Shown here piece by piece: positions 8,985-18,315 of a DNA stretch of 64,000 bases. The notes below the pieces were generated by a model. The model was not told the origin of the DNA and made no database searches. It worked only from the letters and a program-made list of their open reading frames with translations. A program made the translations under genes and the position numbers. Source of the stretch: JAEUJZ01 sp964460115 (GTDB lineage: Bacteria > Myxococcota_A > Polyangia > Palsa-1104 > JAEUJZ01); NCBI GenBank assembly GCA_964460115.1, contig CAYWPR010000023.1:11735-75734 (forward strand), given 5' to 3'. The stretch's first letter is position 1; each line of letters opens with the position of its first letter.

Positions 8985-9929
8985 ATGCGTCGTTTGGCGT
9001 TTGGATTTGCCTTTTTATGGCTGGCCTGCGCATTTGGCATCCGTCTGCATGACATGCGCAAGCCGCAAATCAACATTTCGGCTTTCACGGGAGGGCAGCG
9101 CGCCGATCGCGCCACGCTGGCCTGGCTGCAGGGAACTTTGGCTTGGCGCAAACAGCGACAGTTCGGACAGCTTTTGGTGGTAGATGTGCGCATCGACGGA
9201 AAAATCGAGCGCTACGCCAGCACCCAGCTACCCGCCGACTGGCCCAGTTGCCGGCTTTGGCTGGAAGAAGGGCCCGATATCGTACAGGCCGTCGCCAGTT
9301 GCCCCGGCCACGAACCGATTCGACTCACCGCGGCCGGTCAAAGCCTGCCCGGTTTAGGCCCCGATAATAAGCCGCCGCTTCTGCGTGAACTTGGGGCGCT
9401 CAATTCCGTCGAACCCGATCGCATCATTACGCGCATTCACCGCCGCGACACAGCACCGCCGCATCCTTCTTTGGTGCTGCTTGGGCTTTTGGCCATGACG
9501 CCGCTATTTGTGCTTAGCTGGCGCGGGTTGCGACTGCGGCAACGCCTGTGCGGACAGCCTGTCCTAGATGGAGTGCTGGAACAAACTGACAAAGGCGCGC
9601 TCAACATTCGCACTGGCGACAAGCGCGTCACCGTCTTTACCGAACAAGGCGAGGTCTTGTCGGTGGGCCTTGGCCGGGCCGCGCGCCGCGGCGACAGCAT
9701 GGCCGTCGAGGGTCTGCGAGCCGTCGTGTCCGGACCGGTCGAGCGGCAATTCGCCGGAGCTTTTCGCGGCGGCGAAAGCATCCGCCTTATGCCTACGGCG
9801 GTGCTCGTCGTTGGCGATGGACTTGGCGAAGCCCGTCGCCGTCTGCTCATCGACGTTGCCCTAAACATCGGGCTTGGGCTTTCCGGGGTGCTGCTGTCGA
9901 TCATCGTGGCCGTCGGACTGGGTTGGTAA
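8985..9929 (+). CDS. Hypothetical membrane protein with two or three membrane helices
   Basis: The protein is 314 aa and the family is not recognised. An ATG with a GGAGG site 7 nt upstream was chosen over a longer frame that would overlap rlmM. An N-terminal signal or anchor (RRLAFGFAFLWLACAFGI) is followed by an extracytoplasmic region of about 160 residues. A membrane helix (LVLLGLLAMTPLFVLSW), a soluble region of about 90 residues with beta-strand character, and a C-terminal helix (GLGLSGVLLSIIVAVGLGW) follow. The central segment RGGESIRLMPTAVLVVGDG and the helix arrangement recall GIDE/E3-like or NfeD-like membrane proteins, but no catalytic motif is visible. It is divergent from rlmM and lies 64 bp upstream of coaX. 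Confidence 0.75.
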   Translation: MRRLAFGFAFLWLACAFGIRLHDMRKPQINISAFTGGQRADRATLAWLQGTLAWRKQRQFGQLLVVDVRIDGKIERYASTQLPADWPSCRLWLEEGPDIVQAVASCPGHEPIRLTAAGQSLPGLGPDNKPPLLRELGALNSVEPDRIITRIHRRDTAPPHPSLVLLGLLAMTPLFVLSWRGLRLRQRLCGQPVLDGVLEQTDKGALNIRTGDKRVTVFTEQGEVLSVGLGRAARRGDSMAVEGLRAVVSGPVERQFAGAFRGGESIRLMPTAVLVVGDGLGEARRRLLIDVALNIGLGLSGVLLSIIVAVGLGW

Positions 9930-9993
9930 CTCGTTCGCTTCGAAAACTGACGACCTCTGTCCGACTTTTTCACCGTAGGTGTAAAGTAGCGGC

Positions 9994-10923
9994 ATGCTCC
10001 TCGCAGTTGATATAGGCAACAGCAACATCGTTTTCGGAGTCTTCGAAGGCGAAACCCTTCTTTTTCACTTTCGCATCGAGACGCGCAAGGCCCGTACAGA
10101 GGATGAATACGCCGCCCTGCTGCACAACCTATTTTCCCTGCACGGCCTGGTGTTTCAGGCGGCCCCGCCAGATCCGCCGCTGCCAAGCGGCGCCACGCCC
10201 ACCCCCATTGATGAAGATGTCATGAGCGAGCGCTCGCGGCTCAGCAGCCCGCGTCTGTTTGTACCGGATCAGATACTGGCCCGATCGCGGCAGCCGAGCG
10301 AACGAGGAATCTCTTCCTGCATTCTTGCCACCGTCGTGCCCCCGATTCTGCGCGCTTTTTTGTCCCTGTGTGCTCGCTACCTGGATATCGAGCCCGTGGT
10401 CGTCGGCCCGGGGACGCGCACCGGCATGCCGATTCTATACGACAACCCCCGTGAAGTCGGCGCCGATCGCATCATCAATTCCGTCGCCGCCTACGAGCGC
10501 TATCGCAGCGGCTGCCTGGTTGTGGACTTTGGAACCGCCACCACTTTCGACGTCGTTACTCCCAAAGGCGAATATTTGGGCGGCGCCATCGCCCCTGGCA
10601 TTGGCATCAGCGCCGACGCCTTGTTTCATGCTGCCGCCAAATTGCCGCGCGTCGATCTGGTCCGTCCACGCAATGTCATCGGCCGCAATACCGTGACCAG
10701 CATGCAATCGGGCCTAGTCTATGGCTACGTAGGCCTTGTAGACGGCATCGTCGAACGCATTCGCGCCGAGGTCGACTTTCCTCTGCGCGTCATCGCCACC
10801 GGCGGTCTGGCGCCGCTCATTGCCAAAGACAGCCGCACAGTCGAGGAATGCGACGAGCTTTTAACCCTTTGCGGTCTGCGCATCATCTATGATCGCGAGC
10901 GCCGCCGTGGAGGCCGACCGTGA
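9994..10923 (+). CDS. coaX: Type III pantothenate kinase
   Basis: This is a cytoplasmic enzyme of the first step of coenzyme A synthesis (pantothenate to 4'-phosphopantothenate). The motifs are those of CoaX: N-terminal phosphate-binding VDIGNSNIVFGVF, TRKARTEDEYAALL, the pantothenate and cation-binding GTRTGMPILYDNPREVGADRI, and VVDFGTATTFDV followed by LGGAIAPGI. The protein is 309 aa, about 50 longer than typical. The extra length is a Pro/Ser-rich insertion at about residues 53-108 that falls between conserved blocks and should be a surface loop. The stop codon overlaps the GTG of the next gene (GTGA), so the two are co-transcribed. Confidence 0.95.
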   Translation: MLLAVDIGNSNIVFGVFEGETLLFHFRIETRKARTEDEYAALLHNLFSLHGLVFQAAPPDPPLPSGATPTPIDEDVMSERSRLSSPRLFVPDQILARSRQPSERGISSCILATVVPPILRAFLSLCARYLDIEPVVVGPGTRTGMPILYDNPREVGADRIINSVAAYERYRSGCLVVDFGTATTFDVVTPKGEYLGGAIAPGIGISADALFHAAAKLPRVDLVRPRNVIGRNTVTSMQSGLVYGYVGLVDGIVERIRAEVDFPLRVIATGGLAPLIAKDSRTVEECDELLTLCGLRIIYDRERRRGGRP

Positions 10924-12005
10924 GCAGCACGGTCAGCGCCGGTGCGCAGGGCCTGCTTGGGCGGCTGGGTACGGCGCTAGTGTCCCCACGTTTGGCCGCG
11001 CAGGCGCTGTGCCGCGGGCAGCGCGGCGGCCTGGCTGATGTCTTGTGGCTTTTGCCACTGCGGCTGCTCACCGGCGAAGCGGCCATATTTCTTTCCGATG
11101 ATGCGCGCGCGATGGTGCTAAATACGCTAAGCGCGCTTTCAATTGATCTCGTCAGCATCTTTTTAGGCGGCGTGCTGATGGCCCTTTTTCTGGGGCGACG
11201 CGAGCAGCGTTTGCGGCCTGGCCTGACCACCGATCTGGCGGCCCTTGGCTGGTTCGCTTGGTTGGGAATTCAAAGCGGAGCGGCCCTTCTCTTCGTCATC
11301 ACTCAGCATTCTCCGGGTCCGACCATGCAGCGCGCGGTCCAAATACTCGGATTGCTCGTTTTTGCGGCCTATTGGGGAATCGCCTTTTTCGTGGCCCGCC
11401 GCGTCGCAGATGAATCGCCCGAGACGCCAAAATCTTCCGATCCGGCGCCCATGTCGGCCGTTTTCGCGCCAGAGCCGCCGCGCGCCCGCGCCATTGGCGG
11501 AATCTTTTTGGCGGCGCTAAGCGCCCTGGCCCTTTACGATCTGGCCTGGATTTATCATCGGCAGCCAACGCGTCCCAGCGCCGGCCGCGCCGCGCCCGAA
11601 GTGGTTTTGCCAACGCTTATCGACCCCAGCGGCAATGCAACGGCGTTTCGTCTGTCGGCGGAGCGCGGCCATCCGGTTTTGCTCGATTTTTTTGCAACTT
11701 GGTGCAAACCCTGCAAAGCGTCACTGCCGGCGCTAGAGCAGGTCTACAAGCGGCTAAAACCCCGCGGTCTGCGAGTCGTTGCCATTGATGGCAGCGAGGA
11801 TGAAGCCCTGGTTCGCAACTTTGTTTCGAGCTTGAGCTTGCACCTACCGGTCGGGCTGGACAATGGCGAGTCCGCGGACCGTTATGGCGTCACCTCGATT
11901 CCCTATCTAGTTTTGATAGGCAGCGACGGATCTATTAAGCGCATCTTTCACGGGGTGCACAGCGCCGAAGAAATCGAACAAGCCGTTCTAAGCCAGGGCT
12001 TTTAA
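10920..12005 (+). CDS. Membrane protein with C-terminal TlpA/ResA-like thioredoxin domain
   Basis: The protein is 361 aa. The GTG at 10920 overlaps the coaX stop and has GGAGG upstream. Residues about 1-210 hold four or five hydrophobic helices resembling a Yip1-type or other small integral membrane domain. Residues about 225-361 are a TlpA/ResA-type thioredoxin fold: VLLDFFATWCKPCKASLPALEQV with the redox pair CKPC, then VVAIDGSED and the cis-proline region YGVTSIPYLVLIGSDG. TlpA-like proteins reduce disulfides outside the cytoplasmic membrane, for example in cytochrome c maturation. The fusion of a multi-helix domain ahead of the thioredoxin is unusual; most homologues have one anchor helix. 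Confidence 0.85.
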   Translation: MSSTVSAGAQGLLGRLGTALVSPRLAAQALCRGQRGGLADVLWLLPLRLLTGEAAIFLSDDARAMVLNTLSALSIDLVSIFLGGVLMALFLGRREQRLRPGLTTDLAALGWFAWLGIQSGAALLFVITQHSPGPTMQRAVQILGLLVFAAYWGIAFFVARRVADESPETPKSSDPAPMSAVFAPEPPRARAIGGIFLAALSALALYDLAWIYHRQPTRPSAGRAAPEVVLPTLIDPSGNATAFRLSAERGHPVLLDFFATWCKPCKASLPALEQVYKRLKPRGLRVVAIDGSEDEALVRNFVSSLSLHLPVGLDNGESADRYGVTSIPYLVLIGSDGSIKRIFHGVHSAEEIEQAVLSQGF

Positions 12006-12081
12006 GTCCTGCGTTTTTCACTTCTCGTCGATTTCTTGCGCGGATCTTGCATTTTGCGCTACTTATCCTACCATTACGCAC

Positions 12082-12540
12082 ATGCATCGCGCGTCGCCTC
12101 CTCAGCCTGATAAACAGCCCGCGCTTCCTTTAGAATCTGCACTGCCTACACTCGTCGAGCGGCGTCGCTCTCGGGCCGAGCGCCGGAGTACCCATCGCCG
12201 CCAGCTAGTCGTCGCGGTGCGCCAGGAAGTGGTGGCGACGCCAGCCACTCGAGCAGAGCTGCATTTGGCGCAGTCTTCGGATCTGGGACTTGGCGGCATG
12301 CGGCTTTTGCGCCATTGCAGCACCGATGAGCCCGAGCTGCCAATTCGCACGCCATTGCGGCTGGCCTTTCAACTGCCCGACGACATGCAGCTTCTTGAAG
12401 TCGATGGCGAAGTGGTCTTTGATCGGGCGCCGCCGCGCAGCGATGATGCAACCTCCCCCACCTATCGCGCCACGGGCGTACGTTTTTCGGAAGTGCCTGC
12501 CGAAGTCTTGTCTCGACTGCGTACCTTTCTAGAAGACTGA
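12082..12540 (+). CDS. PilZ-domain protein, candidate c-di-GMP receptor
   Basis: The protein is 152 aa. An Arg-rich N-terminal segment (RRRSRAERRSTHRRQL) supplies the RxxxR half of the PilZ c-di-GMP site, and SDLGLGGMRL supplies the (D/N)xSxxG half, here with Leu-Gly in place of the usual Ser. Beta-strand segments follow as expected (LRLAFQLPDDMQLLEVDGEVVF, ATGVRFSEV). Loss of the Ser in DxSxxG might weaken ligand binding. The protein is free-standing and soluble. Confidence 0.82.
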   Translation: MHRASPPQPDKQPALPLESALPTLVERRRSRAERRSTHRRQLVVAVRQEVVATPATRAELHLAQSSDLGLGGMRLLRHCSTDEPELPIRTPLRLAFQLPDDMQLLEVDGEVVFDRAPPRSDDATSPTYRATGVRFSEVPAEVLSRLRTFLED

Positions 12541-12632
12541 TTTCATCGAAGTCCCTCCGCAAAAAATAGATCCAAGCGTCTGATGCCTGCGTTGATACAG
12601 GCATTGGCTCGCTAGCGTCTGGAGGAGACTTT

Positions 12633-13877
12633 ATGTCCGCAAATTCCCAAGGAGCACCTGACAACGTCCAATCGGCCGATGGGCCCGGCCCAGTGGCTGG
12701 CGCACGGCGTTCGCTCCTGACTTATTCGATACTTGGCGGCGCTTCGGCCCTGGCAGTTTGGGCCGCGCTGAATCTTGCACCGCGTGGTCCGCTGCCCCTG
12801 GCCGTTCATACTCCGCCGCCCGCCCTGCAGCCAGCACCGGCGGTGCGCCCGCAGGTGGATGTCGTCTTTGCGCTGGACACGACCGGTTCGATGAGCGCCC
12901 TTCTTGACGGCGCCAAACGAAAAATTTGGGAAATTGCGCGCTTTATCGCCCAAGGCCAACCGGCCCCGGCATTGCGCATCGGCCTTGTCGCTTATCGCGA
13001 TGTTGGCGACGAATATGTCACCAAGTTCTTCGACTTGACCGACGACCTGGACGGCGTCTATCAAAACCTTTCATCCTTTCACGCAGGTGGCGGCGGCGAC
13101 ACGCCAGAGCATGTGGCCAAGGCCTTGCACGAAGCGGTGTTTTCGGCCAGTTGGTCTGCTAGCAAAAATACGCTGAAGATCGTCTATCTGGTTGGCGACG
13201 CACCGCCGCACACCGACTACAACGACGGCTATAATTTTTTTGCCATCGCCCAGCAGGCGCACGAGCGCGGCATTCGCATCAACACCGTTCGCTGCGGCAG
13301 CGATGAAGACACGCGCCTTTCCTGGAACGAGATTGCCAATCGCACCGGAGGCGAATTCGCCAGCATCGATCAGACCGGCGGCATGGTCGATAGCAGTACC
13401 CCATTTGACAGCGAGCTGGCCCGTTTGAATCGTTCTTTGACCGAAACGGCGTTGCCGTACGGCAGTGCCGACAAACGCAGCAGCGTAATTTCCAAAGCTC
13501 GCATGGCCTTGGAAGCGCCGGCCGCAGCCCAAGCGGAACGCGCCGGCTTCTTTGGGCTGGCCAGCAAGGGCGGACGCACCGCGGCCGTCAGTGATGGCGA
13601 CCTACTAGACGATGTCGCAAGCAAACGCGTGGAACTGTCGCGCATTGAATCGAGCGCCCTGCCGGAAGCCATGCAGGCCATGCCGACGGAAGAACGCGAC
13701 CGCTACATTGCGGCCAAAAAACAAGAACGCTTCGAGATCTTAAATCAGATCAACGCAATCACGGCCAAGCGCGATGCTTATCTGCGCAGCCAACCAACCG
13801 CTGCTCACGACAGCTTTGACGGCAATGTTCGAGAAACGATCAAAAAACAAGCCAGGGCCATTCATGTTGCTTACTGA
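12633..13877 (+). CDS. Exported or membrane-anchored VWA-domain protein
   Basis: The protein is 414 aa, with a GGAGGAG site 7 nt before the ATG. An N-terminal RRSLLTYSILGGASALAVWAA segment is either a membrane anchor or a signal. Residues about 70-270 are a von Willebrand factor A domain with an intact metal site: VFALDTTGSMS (DxTxS), threonine in GGGGDTPEH and aspartate in LVGDAPPH. The C-terminal 130 residues are helical and charged. Such proteins bind protein ligands through Mg or Mn. It converges with the next gene and overlaps it by 7 bp. Confidence 0.88.
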   Translation: MSANSQGAPDNVQSADGPGPVAGARRSLLTYSILGGASALAVWAALNLAPRGPLPLAVHTPPPALQPAPAVRPQVDVVFALDTTGSMSALLDGAKRKIWEIARFIAQGQPAPALRIGLVAYRDVGDEYVTKFFDLTDDLDGVYQNLSSFHAGGGGDTPEHVAKALHEAVFSASWSASKNTLKIVYLVGDAPPHTDYNDGYNFFAIAQQAHERGIRINTVRCGSDEDTRLSWNEIANRTGGEFASIDQTGGMVDSSTPFDSELARLNRSLTETALPYGSADKRSSVISKARMALEAPAAAQAERAGFFGLASKGGRTAAVSDGDLLDDVASKRVELSRIESSALPEAMQAMPTEERDRYIAAKKQERFEILNQINAITAKRDAYLRSQPTAAHDSFDGNVRETIKKQARAIHVAY

Positions 13878-15268
13878 ACCACCACTGCTTCCTCGTCCGC
13901 CTCGTGCACCAGCGCCGCGCTAAGCAAAAGCAGCACGCCAATAAAATAGTAGTAGTTGCAGAACGCCTGCTTGGCGCAAAGAAAGAAGCCCAAAAACGCA
14001 AAGACCGCACTTGTCACAAGCCCTGCCGTGCCTCTTGGCCAAAAGCGCCATAACCAGACTAGCGGCAGCGTCGCCCCCAAAAGCGCCAGCACTCCGGGAG
14101 GCCGTACTTTGAAAATCCCGTAAAATACCGCCGCCAGAGACAGCGCATCAGACCGAAAAGGCTGGCGCAACTGAAATAGCGCCACATCAGCGACAAAATC
14201 CGCCGGATGCCAGCACAAAAAGGCAATTCCCAAACCCGCCGAAAAAAGCAGCGCCAGACCCAGCGCCCAAAAACGCCGCCCGTGCAGCGCCAGGGCTTTG
14301 GGCACAAAGCGCCGGCGAAAGCACAGGGGCAAAAGCAGCACTGCATACTGCTTGGTGGACAGGACGACGGAGAAAAAGACGGCTTCTCCAAGCACGGCAC
14401 CAAGCGGTGAGCGAGTTTTGGGCAATACGCATTGCCGCCAAGTCACCCACAAAGCCACGACTGCGGCCAAAAGCGGCTCGGTCCAGGCGTTTTCAAGGAC
14501 CAAAAAACCGCGCGGATGCAAAAAGTGCAAACACATAAGCCCAAGTCCCAGACCGCGCCGCCGCCCGAGCCCATAAAGCAGCAATCCAGTGCCGGTCTGC
14601 ATCAGCAGATAACCAACTCGTACATCTTTGAAAATGGCGTACCAAAGCGTCGAAAAAAGCAGCGCCAGCGGCGGATACGGATAGGCAGAAATGGCAGAAA
14701 TGGGACGGCCCAAAAAGCGTAGAGACTCGGCCAACGTGTAGGGATTGGAAAACATCGCGACATATGGATCGCGCCCCTTTAGCAACTGCGCAGCGCCTTC
14801 CTGCTGAATGATGAACACATCAATTCGCGGATTGGGGCTGTGCGCGAGCAAGTACATACCGACGGCCAAATAGGTCACAGCGGCCAATCCGGCCAGCCCG
14901 TCGTGGTCTCGCCGATAAATTCCGTACATGCCAAGGGCATAAAGGCCCAGGGCCAAGACTATATGCGGCACAAAAGATGTGCCGGGCAAAAGCGCGGCCC
15001 CTGGCAAGCGCAGCAGATTGAGCAGCACCGGCACCGCCAGCAAAAAGGGCCAAAGGGCGGCTTCTTGGAAGATTTGGTTTGCTGCACGCCGGGTCAAGGC
15101 CTTGCCGTAGCGCCAGAGCACCGCCACACACGCGACCATGGCCGGTACCGAAATGACGCCGAGCGTGCCGTCATCTCCCCACAGCGCAACGTCTAAAAAC
15201 AGCGCCGCAAGCAGCAGCAAGCTGCGCATTTGTGAAGGAGTTTTGTTCGGTCCTAAAGAGTTCGACAT
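13871..15268 (-). CDS. GT87-like (DUF2029) polytopic membrane glycosyltransferase
   Basis: The protein is 465 aa with about ten hydrophobic helices. Motifs of the GT-C/GT87 family, which transfers mannose from polyprenyl-phosphate donors, are visible: LLKGRDPYVAMFSNPY and ISAYPYPPLALLFSTLWY. The ATG at 15268 overlaps the TAA of the upstream gene (TAATG), so the two are translationally coupled; a longer frame to 15292 is less likely. Which glycan it makes is not shown by the sequence. It could also be an uncharacterised relative of the family with another polyprenyl-linked substrate. Confidence 0.75.
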   Translation of the reverse strand: MSNSLGPNKTPSQMRSLLLLAALFLDVALWGDDGTLGVISVPAMVACVAVLWRYGKALTRRAANQIFQEAALWPFLLAVPVLLNLLRLPGAALLPGTSFVPHIVLALGLYALGMYGIYRRDHDGLAGLAAVTYLAVGMYLLAHSPNPRIDVFIIQQEGAAQLLKGRDPYVAMFSNPYTLAESLRFLGRPISAISAYPYPPLALLFSTLWYAIFKDVRVGYLLMQTGTGLLLYGLGRRRGLGLGLMCLHFLHPRGFLVLENAWTEPLLAAVVALWVTWRQCVLPKTRSPLGAVLGEAVFFSVVLSTKQYAVLLLPLCFRRRFVPKALALHGRRFWALGLALLFSAGLGIAFLCWHPADFVADVALFQLRQPFRSDALSLAAVFYGIFKVRPPGVLALLGATLPLVWLWRFWPRGTAGLVTSAVFAFLGFFLCAKQAFCNYYYFIGVLLLLSAALVHEADEEAVVVQ

Positions 15269-17562
15269 TAGGCACCGCTGCGGCGCACCCATCGGATGCC
15301 CATTCCCAAAAGCAGTACCAAACCCGGCAGCCCCAGCACTAGCACCAGAAACAGCCTCTCTTCTTGCGCCGCGGTCAGCTTCACGCGCAGCTCCAGCGGT
15401 TTACGCGGTGCGATGCTTAGCGAAAGCGGTACGTCGGCCAACCACTTGATGGCCGCCAGCAAAAAGTCGCGATTAAACAGCACCAAACTATCGTTCCAAG
15501 CCAATTGCGTTGAACCGATGACGACGATGCGCGCGTTTTGTGTCGCAAGAAGCGGCTCGGCAGCGACGGCCAGCGGCACCGGCCCGGCGATGCGCGAAGC
15601 TTTTTCCGGGGCCGGCGGGCTTGGTGGTTCTTGCCCCTTTTGACGCAGTGCCGAAAGATTGGTTTCGCCAAATCCTTCGAGGCTGGTCATTGCCAGCGAC
15701 CGCGCCCGCCACAACAAGCCGCTGTGCCCGGTGCCCGGCACCGGCGCAGCGCTACCGCCGGCTGGTTCAAGAGCCGCAAGCGGAAACACCGGTCGCGGCA
15801 ACGGCCACAGCGTACGCCGGCCCACAAAGCCGGCGCTAATCGGGTGCTCTCCGTACGTGTTTTCGACGATCAAAGCCAGGCTTTGGGCCAATCGCTGCGG
15901 CGGATCGATGACCACGGCTTGCCCAAGCCGCACGCCGCGCTGCAAAAGCAGCGATTCCAAACCGGTGTTCAGAAATTGGCTCAAACCTCGATCGATAAGC
16001 GCGCCGGCCAGCACCAGCAGCCGACCGCCACCGTCAAGATATTGCTCGAGGGCGGCCGCCTCTTCTGGCAGAAACGGCCGCTGCGTTCCGGCAATGATCA
16101 CGACGTCACACTGGGTCCTTAGAGTTTTTTGCGCAGCCGCCATGTCGAGCGTGTGTAACTGCAGATTTTCGCGCCGAATGGCAGTCGCCAAATCGCTAAG
16201 CCCGGTGCCGGTGTAGCTATCGTATTCGGCTTCGCCGTGACCTTGTGTAAAGCAAAGGTTTGGCGTTCGGCCAAGGGTCACTAGCAAAATCGCCGTACCC
16301 AGGGCTTCCTCGCCACGGTAAGCGCCAAGGCGCGGCTGGCTGCCGGCTTCCACCGTGGAAAATTCGCCCAGATCAGCGGGAAAAAGCAGCTTGCTGCGTC
16401 CAGCGCTTTCTAAAACGACCACGCCTTGGCCAAGGTCGTCACGCTCAATGTGATAGCGCTCGGCGGTAAGCCGCGCGGCTTCGCGTTGATGTTCGATGTG
16501 CAAAAAGACAAGGTGCAATCGTCCCGCGGCGGCGACTTCGGCTTGTAAAAGCGTTTCGCGCAGACGCACAAAGCGTTCGTCGCGCGCGGCAAAGTCGCCG
16601 TAAAACACGCGCACCGTCACGAAGTGCTGCTGCGTCGCAAGGCTTTGCACGATCTGGCGCAACTCTGGCGCCAAGCGATATTCGCCGGCTCGCGTCAGAT
16701 CCCAACGGCGGGGAAGGCGCGCTGCCATAAAGTTTAGGCCCACAAAGATTCCAAGCCCGACGAGCGCCCAAAGCCCCGTCTGCATCGCGCCTCGCCTATC
16801 GCCGGCCCGCGTGCGCAGGCAACGCGCCGAAAGGACCAGCGCCAAAACGGTCAGGCTCAGGTGGTATAAAACGCGACGGCTGTCCAAAATGCCGCGCGAC
16901 AGCTCGTCCATATGTTGAAACAAGTTGCCGTAGGCCAAAACCGCCTGCAGTTGCGGATTTTCGACGTAAAAATCGGCCAATGTGCCGCTGAGCAAAATCA
17001 GACTGAGCGATACAAAAGTAAGCGCTGCCGCCAAAAGCGGCGTCGGGGCCAGCACCGAAGCCAGCACGCCGATGCCAAGCGCGCTCATTCCGCAAAGCAG
17101 CGTGCCCAAGTAGCCGCCAAGAATCGGTCCGCTGTCCAAAATGGCGGCCGGGCCCAGGTACAAGCGGAGCAAGCCCAGATAAGCCAGCGTCGGCAGCCAC
17201 AAAGCCAAATAAAATCCGAGCGCCCCCAAAAACTTGCCTATGCACAGGGCCCCTTCTGAAGCCGCCGTGGACAAAAGCAGATCCAAGGCCGAGCGCTGAC
17301 GTTCCTCGGCAAAAAGCCGCATGGTCAAAAGCGAGACGATAAACAGCAGAAAAAGCCAGTACAGAAAAGTGCCGCCAAAAAAAGAGCCAAGCACCGTGCC
17401 AAGGCTGGCGTTTGACGCCGAAAGCAATCGGCACAGCAGCCAAAAAGACTGACCTTGCACCACTAAAAATAGCGCGGCGACCAAATAGGAAATCGGAGAG
17501 AGGGCATAGGCAAAAAGCTCGCGCTTGCCGATGGCCCACACCACGCGCAAAGAAGTCCACAT
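15268..17562 (-). CDS. GldF-GldG fusion: ABC-2 permease plus periplasmic GldG-type domain
   Basis: The protein is 764 aa. The first 240 residues are an ABC-2 type permease of the GldF kind, with six hydrophobic helices beginning WAIGKRELFAYALSPISYLVAALFL and RLFAEERQRSALDLLLSTAASEG. The rest is a GldG-type extracytoplasmic domain (VRVFYGDFAARDERFVRL, VVIIAGTQRPFLPEEAAALEQYLDGGGRLLVL) closed by a C-terminal membrane helix. In Bacteroidetes GldA-GldF-GldG form an ABC transporter linked to gliding, and related sets are common in Myxococcota. No GldA-type ATPase is encoded next to it. The ATG at 17562 is preferred to a longer frame to 17619; neither has a clear ribosome-binding site. Confidence 0.82.
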   Translation of the reverse strand: MWTSLRVVWAIGKRELFAYALSPISYLVAALFLVVQGQSFWLLCRLLSASNASLGTVLGSFFGGTFLYWLFLLFIVSLLTMRLFAEERQRSALDLLLSTAASEGALCIGKFLGALGFYLALWLPTLAYLGLLRLYLGPAAILDSGPILGGYLGTLLCGMSALGIGVLASVLAPTPLLAAALTFVSLSLILLSGTLADFYVENPQLQAVLAYGNLFQHMDELSRGILDSRRVLYHLSLTVLALVLSARCLRTRAGDRRGAMQTGLWALVGLGIFVGLNFMAARLPRRWDLTRAGEYRLAPELRQIVQSLATQQHFVTVRVFYGDFAARDERFVRLRETLLQAEVAAAGRLHLVFLHIEHQREAARLTAERYHIERDDLGQGVVVLESAGRSKLLFPADLGEFSTVEAGSQPRLGAYRGEEALGTAILLVTLGRTPNLCFTQGHGEAEYDSYTGTGLSDLATAIRRENLQLHTLDMAAAQKTLRTQCDVVIIAGTQRPFLPEEAAALEQYLDGGGRLLVLAGALIDRGLSQFLNTGLESLLLQRGVRLGQAVVIDPPQRLAQSLALIVENTYGEHPISAGFVGRRTLWPLPRPVFPLAALEPAGGSAAPVPGTGHSGLLWRARSLAMTSLEGFGETNLSALRQKGQEPPSPPAPEKASRIAGPVPLAVAAEPLLATQNARIVVIGSTQLAWNDSLVLFNRDFLLAAIKWLADVPLSLSIAPRKPLELRVKLTAAQEERLFLVLVLGLPGLVLLLGMGIRWVRRSGA

Positions 17563-17655
17563 GCGATTCGTTGGGGTTTTAACACGAAGGATTTCTCGAA
17601 TGCAGCGCCGACCGTGCAATCAGGGCAAATCGCCGCGCTAGGTTGTGCGCCAGTT

Positions 17656-18315
17656 TTATGAAACGGCTGCCGATGGGCCAAGCTTTTGCGCGGCCCGCGT
17701 CGGTGGACGCCACATGATGACAAGCGGATACAGGCAGACCACCAAGGTGGTGACGAGAAAGCCCGTCCCCGACACCGAATACAAAAGCGCCATGCGCACC
17801 GGAAAAGCGCGCACGAGCCAAGGTGCAAATATATGCAGACTGCCGGTCGCCCACGCCGCAGCAATCCAAAAAAGTTTCCAGCGCGCCGAAAGCGCCGTCA
17901 GCATGAACAGATGGGTCAGAATCAGCAAAAACACCGGCACGGTAAACAAATGAAAATGGGTGATTTCTAGCAGCTTTCGGTACGGAATCGTGACGGTCAG
18001 TCGGCGCAGGGCGGGCTCGGGTGCTAGCGGCTCGGACTCGGCAAGCTCTGTGGGAAGTTCGATGCTGGGCCCAGCCGCCGATCGAGATGGCGACGGCAAT
18101 TCCGCAGGCGCGGCATCTTCGAACGCCGAGTTGCCGTAATAAGCACGCACTCGCGTCAAATGATGGCTGCTAAGTGTCGGACCCACCAGATCTTCGTAAA
18201 GCAGCAGCGAGCTAAACACCGCCGCCAGCGACAATGCGCAGAAAAACGTATAGATGACTTTGGCTTCGCGCGCTAGGTTCCACAGGCGCAGGCTGGGTGC
18301 GGCAAACTGCCTCAT
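17656..18315 (-). CDS. Four-helix membrane protein with histidines in the membrane, possible b-type cytochrome
   Basis: The protein is 219 aa. Helix 1 (VIYTFFCALSLAAVFSSLLLYE) is followed by a Pro/Ser/Glu-rich extracytoplasmic loop of about 80 residues. Three more helices follow. Histidines sit in or at the edges of these helices (LEITHFHLFTVPVF, LILTHLF, GSLHIFAPWLV), an arrangement that could ligate b-type haem. It overlaps the FMN-binding gene upstream (18312-18315), which carries a Fur box, so the pair probably forms an iron-regulated extracytoplasmic redox module. The haem assignment is inference; the protein was not matched to a named family. Confidence 0.7.
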   Translation of the reverse strand: MRQFAAPSLRLWNLAREAKVIYTFFCALSLAAVFSSLLLYEDLVGPTLSSHHLTRVRAYYGNSAFEDAAPAELPSPSRSAAGPSIELPTELAESEPLAPEPALRRLTVTIPYRKLLEITHFHLFTVPVFLLILTHLFMLTALSARWKLFWIAAAWATGSLHIFAPWLVRAFPVRMALLYSVSGTGFLVTTLVVCLYPLVIMWRPPTRAAQKLGPSAAVS

